Of a stretch of DNA of 64,000 bases, positions 21,301 to 29,992 are shown piece by piece. Under the pieces are notes generated by a model that saw only the letters and a list, made by a program, of their open reading frames with translations, did no database searches and was not told the origin of the DNA. The stretch spans positions 186,001-250,000 of the forward strand of contig LSAX01000012.1 in the NCBI GenBank assembly GCA_001557505.1, written 5' to 3'. Source of the DNA: Reticulascus tulasneorum. Lineage: Eukaryota > Ascomycota > Sordariomycetes > Glomerellales > Reticulascaceae. How positions within the stretch are numbered: position 1 is the stretch's first letter; each line of letters begins with the position of its first letter. The translations under genes and the position numbers were made by a program.

Positions 21301-24057
21301 CGAGGGCCATAGCGGCTCAGTTAGGTCGGTCGCCTTCTCGCCCGAGTCAGCGCTTGTCGCATCAGCTTCGGACGACAATACGGTACGGCTCTGGCACAGC
21401 GATACGGGCGAGTGCGTACAGGTACTCGAGGGCCATAGCAACGGGGTCACGACGGTCGCCTTCTCGCCCGACTCGGCGCTCGTCGCGTCGGCTTCTTACG
21501 ACAAGACGGTCCGGCTCTGGCGCAGCGATACAGGCGACTGCGTACAGGAACTCAAGGGCCATAGCAACTACGTCACGTCGGTAGCCTTCTCGCACGACAC
21601 GGCGCTCGTCGCATCGGCTTCGGACGACAACACGGTGCGGCTCTGGCGCAGCGATACGGGCGACTGCGTACAGGTACTCGAGGGCCATAGCGGCTCAGTT
21701 AGGTCGGTCGCCTTCTCGCCCGAGTCAGCGCTTGTCGCATCAGCTTCGGACGACAATACGGTACGGCTCTGGCACAGCGATACGGGCGAGTGCGTACAGG
21801 TACTCGAGGGCCATAGCAACGGGGTCACGACGGTCGCCTTCTCGCCCGACTCGGCGCTCGTCGCCTCGGCTTCTTTGGACATGACGGTACGGCTCTGGCG
21901 CAGCGATACGGGCAAGTGCGTGAAGGAGACACCTATGAGTAGATATGTTACCCTGCTTTCATTCGAAGCCGATGGCTCGCGGCTGCTTACTGATGTTGGT
22001 GCCATTATTATACACAAATTACAATTCATAGGCCAAGCTACGCCAGACAAAGCATCTGCAGCGCAAACCGAGTTGATGGCAGGCCATCGCTTCGGCTACA
22101 GCTTCAGTCGAGACCGATGCTGGATTACGTGGCACGGTCACAACTTGCTGTGGCTGCCAGCCGAATTCCAGCCGCGTGAGTCAGCTATATCGGGTGACAC
22201 GGTTGTGATAGGTTGCAGCTCCGGAAGGGTTATCTTCATTCGATTCGACACAAAGGAAGTCAATAGCTGTCTAAGCTTTGCCGTGTCGCCTATCAAAAAG
22301 CTAGCATCAAGTCCCAAGAGAACTACAGGGGAGGTGGAGGAACCGTCCATACCGGTGGGTGATACAGCGAAGTATCAGGACGTGCTGTTTCGGTCGGGCG
22401 AGGATACCGATACCGCTTCTCGATCGATACCCACGTCTCCCCAAATCTTGACAGAAAGCACCTCGGAACACGCGGCTGCCAAGATACCGGAAGGACTTGA
22501 GGAAGACATGGAGCTCGAAGATGTGTACCAGTCAGGCAATTGCTGGACTTGCACACCGCCAAACTCTATATCAACAGAAGTTGTCCCTCTGAGAATATCC
22601 GGCATACCTGTTGTAATTCCAGTAGAGAGCCAGCATCCCATGAGAGCACCGTTGGCATCACCTCGCGATCCGCATCCGAAATTTATTACTCCGACGGAGT
22701 CTTTGCCGGACGACATCATACGCGATATCTTCGAGGTGTATGATCATGCACTCGGATTTTATCTCCTAATCAATGGCCGCCTACAGGTCATAGTTCCGGA
22801 TGAATTCGACTTCGACTACGCCCTAAGCCACCGGCCACAAGAGTTCGGCGGCCTGGAAGTGAGTTACATCCCTCAGTCTATGACACCAACTGCAGGTATA
22901 GTTCGGCAATCGTCATGGGACGAGCAAATTGCGCAGGTTGAGCCTCGAAGTACCTCGACAGATCTGGCCCGGCCGTCCCCGGCCCAATTTACAGTCCCCG
23001 CGTTCCAGCCGTCCTCTTCCGGGACTGCAGGCTTGTTTGGGATGACTGTCGGAAGCACAATTCAGGCCATCGTCCCGGGAAGTAAATTAAAAGAAAGATT
23101 TGAAGCTCGCGTGGGTCTCATGACCAAGTGTGGAGATAGGTCATATATTACCATTCCCACACATCTCATTACCAAGGCACTAATTGCTGCAAACTCAACT
23201 TCGTTTCCAGGAAATGCTTGGGCCAGCGAAGTTCAAATTGTTTCCAGTAGCGGATATAAAGAGGTAGATTTCTTTCTTGACCCTGTTTTCATGGGCAGCT
23301 ACTAAATCGTAGAGTAGCTTGGTTCGGTAGCCGAGACATTCGATCCGGATGCCAAGCAGTATTTCCCGCAAGGCTTTATCCACGATGTCAGTTTGGTAGA
23401 GGTATCATGTGCTCCTAGAGACCTTATTTCGAACATTAAAGCTCCCATGCCGATAGAGTGGCTTACCCAGGAAGGATGGCAGCAAATCAAGTATCGGACG
23501 GCGAATCTCTTCCTCCTCAACCAGGCTTCTATCGCTTCTCCACAGCACCCACGTGTTAAGAGTATTGGTGTTCGCGAGAGCCAATGTCAGGTAAGGGATA
23601 TAAGCAGACAGCCTTTCAAAGAATCCAGTAGAGTGAGATACTAAAGTCGAACCAGGTTGTCGGCCAGGCAATACTTAGGCTTCAGCCACCGCCACCCAAG
23701 TTGCGAAGATTTGCATTCCATCGTGCCAACCCAAGATCTGGGCCACCCAATGATGCAGAGACGTGGACGCAGTATGTGTCGCGGTCACTTCTGTTCCGCG
23801 TCCACCCTGAGGGGAAACGCCAGGGGGTGCAGAGCGGTACGGCCGTGTGCATCATGGAGAAGCTCGACGACGGGACTGAGTGCGCCAAAGTCGCCGGGTT
23901 CTGCTCATTCGTCCAAGAGGTGTCAGCCATCCAGAATGTCCAAGGATTCAGTCTAGAGGGGTCCAAACTGCACAACAAGCTGGAAGAGGGGCGGGTGGCG
24001 TTCTATGGTGCCTTCCAAGTACCCGATCGGCTCAGAGAAACGCATATCATTGTCTGA
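18316..24057 (+). CDS. NLR-like protein: HeLo/SesA-like domain, NACHT, 10 WD40 repeats, trypsin-like domain (1839 aa)
   Basis: A predicted STAND-class non-self receptor. Five exons join in frame; introns are 18735-18785 (51 nt, in phase), 20401-20452, 23264-23317 (branch CTACTAAAT) and 23591-23655. Residues 1-140 resemble the helical N-terminal domain of fungal STAND proteins (SSAASVIAVVDVSTKVASLL). NACHT has Walker A GMAGTGKST (about 207), Walker B LLIVVDALDECE (about 307) and VTSRPDLPIRL. WD40 repeats span about 747-1166. From about 1536 a chymotrypsin-like domain shows candidate triad residues His1582 (IPTHLI), Asp1638 (FIHDVSLVEV) and Ser1766 (QSGTAVC). If intron 3 were retained the frame would end at 23305 inside that domain, so that intron deserves RNA support. 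No lesion is seen. NACHT-WD40 with near-identical repeats is typical of Podospora NWD genes; the C-terminal protease-like domain is unusual. Confidence 0.88.
20657..21916 (+). repeat. Ten tandem 126-bp WD40-coding repeats
   Basis: Exactly ten units of 126 bp (42 codons), each ending in the pattern TVRLW(R/H)SDTG. Units 5-7 recur as units 8-10, a 378-bp higher-order duplication (the segment starting at 21181 reappears at 21559). Differences concentrate at a few codons: after GHS, before SVAFS, and at AS-x-D-x-T. Confidence 0.95.
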
Positions 24058-24263
24058 GGCTCCATTCTCGGGCATAGATTTCGACCAAGTCTGATCGTTG
24101 ATTGGCTACACCGCCGAACTTGAAGATTCCGTGCTAGCAAAAGCCTGGCCAACCTGCAACACCCCCAGAATTACTTGAACGACTGTGAGGATCAAAATGA
24201 TGGACCCAAATCTATTGCAGACTGTGAGCCCATAAACGCGGCAGATCTGCAAGACTTTAATAC

Positions 24264-25493
24264 TCACAGAAACGTCCAGTATTGTACGGTATCCCTATTG
24301 TCCCGAAGCAACACCCAGAAGTTCCATGGCTTTGCCTCTTGCAAGCACTTATCAAGCGCCAAGATGCGAGGCCACAAGTTTTCGAAGTCAGTCCTGTTCC
24401 ACAACGTTGGACTTTCCATCACCAAGGCTTCCAACACCTGATCATATTGCACTTTCACTTGATCCCATCTTGCGGTTTTGATCTGCTTTGAGCGGCCAGA
24501 GCCGTCTTCTTCTAGCCTGCGTAGCTCGCGACGCGTCAGCCGTCTTGACGAGCAGCTCACACACCAACACCAAAACGGCAGGCCGACGAGTCTGCCGACA
24601 TAGTTGTGAAGCTTTGAGGGCGGCTTCGGGTTGAAGAGATTAGCATACGACAATTGAATCTCGTAGAGAAGATCAGTGGGAATGCCCAGGTCACCAAGAA
24701 CATCGTGTGCGCCACCCTGAAAAGCACATGGGAGAGCGAAGAGCTCGACATAATGTGTCTGGCCCTGACTGGATAGTAAAAGATGACGAGAGATGTTGTC
24801 AGTCCAGAGCACCTGTACGCCTGCAAGGGCCTTGAGCTTGAATAAGTTCAAGTCCTTAGACGCGATAGTCAAGGACCCGACGAGATCTATGGCTGAATGC
24901 AATCCGAAGAGCGGAACGTCGACCGCATCTGTGTCATCATCTGGCAGTCCGGAAGAGTCAACAGCCCGTGGGGCCTCTTTGGGACTGGGTAGAAGACCAC
25001 AACTGCTGACTAAGTTTGGAAGAGATTGCGCGAGGGGGTTTTGCGCACTATTCGCACGCGATGCTATAAATAGAATATGAGGATCATGCCGATGCAAGGG
25101 TACAAAGTAGCTTCGCATCAACGTCCAGAGACCGAGTATCAGTAGCACTGTGTCCTTGACCGCTATCTCTCTCACGCTGGAAGACGCAAGACTATCCTTG
25201 AAGTAGAAGTGATGCCTATCTCTAACCAGGAAATCAATGTAGGATTGGATGGAAGGTTGCGTCGCGTCGGTTGCATCGCTCTTCAGGAACGCCACAATGT
25301 CAGCGAAGAGCCGTAGGTAGCCCTCTTTGGTCCCCTTCCCGGGCCAATACCCTTGTATGTAGTTGATATATGGAAGATGCGTCTGGTCGCCGCCCAGTTC
25401 GAAGCCAAGCATCCGTGCGAGGGAGGCTGCCGGATCGTCATCAACTTCAACGCCTTGTGCCGTTAGCGTGACTAGTCCGATGTTGTCTGACAT
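24264..25493 (-). CDS. Hypothetical fungal protein, 409 aa
   Basis: A single-exon frame starting MSDNIGLVTLTAQGVEVDDD. It looks like a globular intracellular protein: blocks IDFLVRDRHHFYFKDS, LLILGLWTLMRSYFVPLHRH (one hydrophobic helix, not clearly transmembrane), LFGLHSAIDLVGS, VLWTDNISRHLLLSSQ, YVELFALPCAF and LLYEIQLSYANLFNP. I recall similar blocks in uncharacterised ascomycete proteins but cannot name a domain or activity. It is convergent with the NLR-like gene at 18316-24057, with about 200 bases between their ends. It lies inside the segment that separates that gene from the 3' flank it shares with the second NLR-like gene, so it may have arrived with that segment. Confidence 0.7.
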   Translation of the reverse strand: MSDNIGLVTLTAQGVEVDDDPAASLARMLGFELGGDQTHLPYINYIQGYWPGKGTKEGYLRLFADIVAFLKSDATDATQPSIQSYIDFLVRDRHHFYFKDSLASSSVREIAVKDTVLLILGLWTLMRSYFVPLHRHDPHILFIASRANSAQNPLAQSLPNLVSSCGLLPSPKEAPRAVDSSGLPDDDTDAVDVPLFGLHSAIDLVGSLTIASKDLNLFKLKALAGVQVLWTDNISRHLLLSSQGQTHYVELFALPCAFQGGAHDVLGDLGIPTDLLYEIQLSYANLFNPKPPSKLHNYVGRLVGLPFWCWCVSCSSRRLTRRELRRLEEDGSGRSKQIKTARWDQVKVQYDQVLEALVMESPTLWNRTDFENLWPRILALDKCLQEAKPWNFWVLLRDNRDTVQYWTFL

Positions 25494-26061
25494 TGCGACG
25501 CTCGCCGTGTGCTAAGTTATCCAGCCAACTATAACAGGCAACGTTCGTTCGAGGGTTGTGGCGTTTAGTCGGGAGCCAAGGAAATGAAGCAGTGTCGTTG
25601 CGGTCGTGTAACAAGTAGAAGCTTCAGAACAGTATGTGTCAGTGACCATAATTTGGCACGGTAGGACCTTGATATGGAAAGAGATACTTAAATATATGGA
25701 ATTCTCCTGATTGCGATGCTGCCTAAGCTGGTTCAGCGGCAAATCTTTCGTCACCGCTCCGGGTTCGTAGCGCATCTGCTGGACCAATCGCTGGGGACTC
25801 CGTGCTGCGCGTGTCGGGTATCGTCAAATTCGCTAGAAAGCAAAGAACGGTTCTTTCATGAGCCGTCTCTGGGACTTTTAGAACAGGTGGTTCTACATTG
25901 ACCAAGGAGTCTGCGAGGTTCGCTTGCCCCATTTCCATGCAGGCAATTAATGTCACGCCGGACTGTGACACAAGGTGGCTGGGGTGTATGGCTTGTTACT
26001 CAGCCCAGTCATACTGGCACCAACTTGGTAACGTTAGTCTGAGGCGAGATGGTTTCCCTAA
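25494..26061. other. Intergenic, nothing recognised
   Basis: Likely the promoter region of the minus-strand gene ending at 24264. No repeat or coding motif is seen. Confidence 0.4.
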
Positions 26062-26335
26062 GTTAATCACTTATTATTATTTTCATAATTTGGCAGAAGA
26101 GAGTTCAAGAGAAACGGGCAATTGTATAGTCATTTAGCATATTTCCAGAACGTTCGAGTAGATTCATGATAACCGTATCAAGGTTGCGTTAGTCAGGTGA
26201 ACACGGTTGAACCTCGGGGTCTAAGCCACATTACTGCGCTCAGCCACACCGCTTTCGCTTGTTGAAGTGATTGCATAGGTGAAACAAAATTATCCCTCAC
26301 TTCAATCATGAGGTATCTTTCCGCCTAGTAATTAG
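26062..26335 (+). repeat. Duplicated NLR 3' flank, copy 1
   Basis: About 275 bases closely similar to 34598-34888: both start TAATCACTTAT, share AAGAGAGTTCAAGAGAAACG and end near ATGAGGTATCTTTCCGC. In copy 2 this lies directly after the stop of the HET-NACHT-WD40 gene; here it lies 2 kb beyond the end of its relative. Confidence 0.85.
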
Positions 26336-26539
26336 TTTCAAATATTTTTCGAGAGCTTTCTCCTCCGATGGAGTGAGATACTGTTGGCTTTGGGCTTTCT
26401 CTTCTTTCGAGCGCCGCCCATGATCACGATGATAAAGGGTACTCAGAGGAACTCCACTGCGTTTTGATATGATATCATATGCTCGAGGCTCTCCCGGCAG
26501 GGGAGCCCCTACAAGGGCTTTGCTAGCAGGGTCGCTCAT
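26306..26539 (-). pseudogene. Fot1/pogo-like transposase remnant (N-terminal helix-turn-helix)
   Basis: A frame from the ATG at 26539 reads AYDIISKRSGVPLSTLYHRD, then EEKAQSQQYLTPSEEKALEK: a psq/Tc5-type double HTH as found at the N-terminus of fungal pogo-family transposases. It stops after 77 codons where it runs into the duplicated flank (26062-26335). The DDE catalytic domain is absent, so this is a truncated remnant. Confidence 0.6.
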
Positions 26540-27101
26540 AGAGCATGATCTCAGTACCTTGCATGGAGATGGGGATGGGGATTGGGAGACTGGTGGCGGA
26601 TCGGAACGATCGGGTGGCAACTCTAGGCAGAACCACACGGGGTTGTTTGTGGAAACTTCGATAGATCTCGCGCTCCCAGGGCCTACACAGCGTACAGCAC
26701 GTTTTGTCGTCCCTCATATTCTCAAGGAAGTGGGCGATCAAGGAAACCCCGAAACGGATCATGGCTCCAGAACATTCCATGTCAATGTGAGTCAAAATGG
26801 GCCGTGCTATTATTAGCGCGGGCCATTTTCAGCTCCCAGGCGATTCTAGAGCCGCCAGAAACGGCTTCTCATGGACGCTGCGAATTGATCGTCGCCAGCG
26901 AAGGCGACAGCGACCAGTTTGAACTGTACTGTACAGCTCTGCCAAGAGCTTGCTAAGGACCGTATTCCGATTCAGGTCATGCTAGGAAATTGAAAAATTA
27001 GAGCTCCAGCTGGAGCGGCCATAATACGTCAGCTTCCTGCTTATAGTCCCTCTTGTCCTTAGCCTTTTGCTTTTAACTCCTCTTCCCTCATCCTCTTCTC
27101 T
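26540..27101. other. Intergenic, imperfect palindrome at about 26796-26829
   Basis: No gene seen. An imperfect inverted repeat (AATGGGCCGTGCTA, short loop, TAGCGCGGGCCATT) is present; it may be an element terminus or a chance hairpin. Confidence 0.4.
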
Positions 27102-28603
27102 TTAGATCCCGCCTCCCCTCGCGCTCTTCCCCTTGAGGCGGTGCGTCGGGGCTGTACGCGCCCGTTTGGCGTGAAACCAGGTCCCGCTCAAGATCTCAAT
27201 CTCGCGCTTGTAGTACGGCTTGTCCGCGTCGGCCATGGCGGCGAAGACGCGCTGCCAGCACCGAGCGTCGCTTTCGACCGCCGGCATCGCGTCCCGCGCC
27301 TGCAGGTGCTCCAGACACAGGAGCTGGAACCTGTCGCCGTCGCGCCGGTAGCCCGCAAACGGGAACCGGTCGACAGGCTCCCACGGGTGTTTGGGGTTGG
27401 CCTTCGCCGCCTGTCGCATCGGCTGCCCTAGCAGCGGCAAGAGCCCGCCCAGCGACGCTCCCAGCGGCAGTTCCACGGGGGCCGGGGCCGTCCAGAGCAC
27501 CAGCCCGCCGACGCCGCACAGGCCGGGCCGCACGATAACGTTGTCGACGCCGCAGCGCCGCGCCGTGGTGGGCCACGCGTCTGCATCCGCGCCGTCGCCG
27601 CCGCATCGGCGCCATGGCAAAGTTGACGTACGACCGCAACACCGCCTCGTACCGCGGCCCGTTGATGGCCAGCGTGAGCCGCGCCGCCTCCGCCGAGAAG
27701 GGCCGCCCCCGCGCACACTCGATCCGCCACACTGACAGATCCGGCTGCCCGCGCCCCAGCGCCAGGGTGCTCACGTGCGTGTAATCAGGCACGAGGTCGC
27801 CGTACGCCCTCCGCGCCGCTCCAATCGCGGCCTCGTCCACAGGCTCAAAGGTGTGATAAAACAGCGTCATGCGGGCATCCGCATCCGCGGCGGCAGAAGC
27901 GCCGTCGTTATCGCCCTCCTCCACCACCTCCACCATGTAGCTGTTGACGAACTGGAACTCGGAGACACAGGCGTGGGCGTGGGCGTGGCGCGCAGGTGAC
28001 GACAACGAGTATGCCTCCAGACACAAGGCATCGCACCGGCTGCGATCTACGTCCGGGTGGGCGTCGAAGAAGGCGAGCACGCGTTCGATGGCCTGCAGCG
28101 GCAGGCGCGAGCCGTCCACGGCAGCCTGCACGCCCGTCGCCACGTCGGGCGCCGCCCCAATCGACCGTCTTCCACGGCGCGAAGAAGCGCGCCTCGGGCT
28201 TGCGGTCGGGCGGCGCCGGGGCGGCCGCCGAGCCGCCGATGCGGGCGAGCTTGTCGAGGAGCGCGCGCCGCTGGAGGCCGGCTTCGTGCTCGCGTCTGCA
28301 CAAGTCGTACTGCCTGTCTCGGTCGCGTTTCCGATCGGCATGTTTTATATAACGGCCCCGCCATTGTCCGCCCTTGAGAAAAAATACGTCGCCGTAGTCG
28401 GGCTCGGCGTCTTCAATCTCGCCCGGATCCATCAGCGGATCGTCCCTTGAGGATGGGGATTCGCCCGAGTCGGACTCTGATGCTTGTCCAGATTGGCTGG
28501 AATCGGAATCGTGCGATTTGCGCAGTTTGTTCCACCTGCGTCTATTGTCGGTCGGCTCCTCGTCCTCGTCCGAGCTCGAAGCAGGGTCTTCTCGTAGCAG
28601 CAC
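27102..28603 (-). pseudogene. GC-rich hypothetical gene with two frameshifts
   Basis: One protein can be followed across three frames. It starts with an acidic serine-rich region (PASSSDEDEEPTDNRRR, then SGESPSSRDD) and GDVFFLKGGQWRGRYIKHAD, reaching FFAPWKTVDWG. Near 28155 the frame shifts, continuing AAPDVATGVQAAVDGSR, then RVLAFFDAHPDVDRSRCDA, FQFVNSYMVEVVEEGD and AINGPRYEAVLRSYVNFAM. Near 27605 it shifts again to DAWPTTARRCGVDNVIVR, PFAGYRRDGDRFQLLCLEH, and ends near 27102. A possible first exon lies at 28616-28816 (DQSLDQADYYLDLLEEEL). No family is recognised. GC content is well above the neighbours, suggesting either a different origin or local sequence error in GC-rich DNA. It is plainly coding or recently coding. 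Confidence 0.6.
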
Positions 28604-28982
28604 ATATTAGGCTTCTTACCCGTTCTCTTTCAGTTCCTCTTCGAGGAGATCCAGATAGTAGTCCGCCTGGTCCAGGGATTGATCGTCGACCCATTTGGAA
28701 CGAGGCAGAGCACAGGAGCGACGGGTACACCGAGAATCGCATGAACAGCCTAGAGTCTTGAGGGGCGCCATTTCGCTTCTCGGGGTCCAAGACACAGCCG
28801 GGAAATGGAGAGCCAAAAGCCAGAAACGCGAAGAGCGGTAAAGAGGGACGAATTGTCTTGATTTTTATTCATAGACAGATAGACACACGCCCTTGACAAA
28901 GCGTTGCCGTGTAGAGTGACACACATTTATTGAGAAGGAGGTAAAGAAAATTAACGATATAATAATAGATCTACGTAAGGAG

Positions 28983-29228
28983 ATGGATAGGAATTACGAC
29001 AATAGTACCATTATACGCCTCGAAGGTCAGATCAATTCAATATATACCGTGTTTTCTGAGATACGCCAGCTTTCAAATGCCACAAAAGCCGAGACTGATA
29101 AGCTACGTAAAGAGCTCCAGACCATAAAGACCAGGCTATATCAACAACAACAAGAAGTAACGTCCGTCCCTACGTGCCGGAAATCCCTACGTGCCGAAGA
29201 TTTCGACCGGTACTTCGACTTTAAGTAG
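28983..29228 (+). CDS. Coiled-coil ORF, probably mobile-element derived
   Basis: An 81-codon frame, open further upstream (EKEVKKINDIIIDLRKEMDR), rich in K, E and I with heptad-like spacing (IRLEGQINSIYTVF, TDKLRKELQTIKTRL). Its last 25 codons overlap the dispersed repeat starting at 29158, so host and repeat are fused here. I recognise no family. It may be a gag-like or repeat-associated ORF rather than a cellular gene. Confidence 0.35.
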   Translation: MDRNYDNSTIIRLEGQINSIYTVFSEIRQLSNATKAETDKLRKELQTIKTRLYQQQQEVTSVPTCRKSLRAEDFDRYFDFK

Positions 29229-29245
29229 GTCGAATTCTCCGCAAA
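29158..29245 (+). repeat. Dispersed repeat, copy 2, left of the HET-NACHT-WD40 gene
   Basis: Begins TAACGTCCGTCCCTACGTGC. It shares CGGTACTTCGACTTnAA and GTCGAATTCTC downstream with the inverted copy ending at 35241. Homology lasts about 85 bases. Confidence 0.75.
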
Positions 29246-29992
29246 TCTGGAAATCTGCCAGCCTTTGGTATCAAGTATGTCCCTTAGCCATCCGTGAACA
29301 GTCCGAACCCATCTCGCAAGGAATTCCCTCTACGTTGCTGCCCTTGCGCCTGATTTGGGTGGATGTCTTCGTTCCTGCCAAAACAAACGCTCTTCGATAT
29401 ACCTCCACCATCGAGCTCTTGTCGCCCCTGAACTTATTAAAATGTCATATCCGAGCTCTCGAACCTAGCTACTACGCCAGCAAGCTTCATAAGCCCTGTG
29501 GCTGCTGTTGCGAACAAATCTACGGATGGCCGCCAGGTGGAATGATACTTCGGATCGAAGCCCATGACGATTTAGGTTAGAGCGGAAAGACCCCGCACTG
29601 TCGAAAACAAACACGTGATATGGGGCGATGGTTGCCTCAGGCGTCAAGGGACCATGTCGTGTGGCTGGGCAGGTCGAGTTTGGCATTAGGCACAAAATTA
29701 CCGCAACGCAGCCATACACATCGATGCGACGACCGACGGTGCCTCGGCCGCGGCCGTTTACTGTGTAACCCTATCGCAAGAGCTATGCCGAAAGCGGCGG
29801 CTGGCTGCTGCATTGTCGATTGGCTACCTCCGCAGCCTCGTGCGGCTATGGTCGTCTTCAGGCGGCGAACGACGCTCTTCGAAGTCCTGCGTCGACCTTG
29901 GCTCCCTACCCACGACTTCATCTGTCGACTGATCGCATCGACGGCGCCTCGCTCGTCCGTGGACTGCAGCACGATCGCACTGGCTAGCCATC
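29246..29992. other. Intergenic upstream of the HET-NACHT-WD40 gene
   Basis: No gene recognised. It presumably contains that gene's promoter; short plus-strand frames (29191-29580, 29620-30033) lack identifiable motifs. Confidence 0.45.

Noticed and set aside
20740..21688. Long minus-strand and alternate-frame ORFs across the WD40 array (also 32757-34148)
   Set aside because: They are periodic shadows of the 126-bp repeats; the plus-strand WD40 reading explains them completely.
23303..23317. Two stops (TAA 23303, TAG 23315) as evidence of a pseudogene at the end of the first NLR
   Set aside because: A 54-nt intron with a good branch site removes both and keeps the frame, restoring the conserved SGYKELGSVAETFDP reading.
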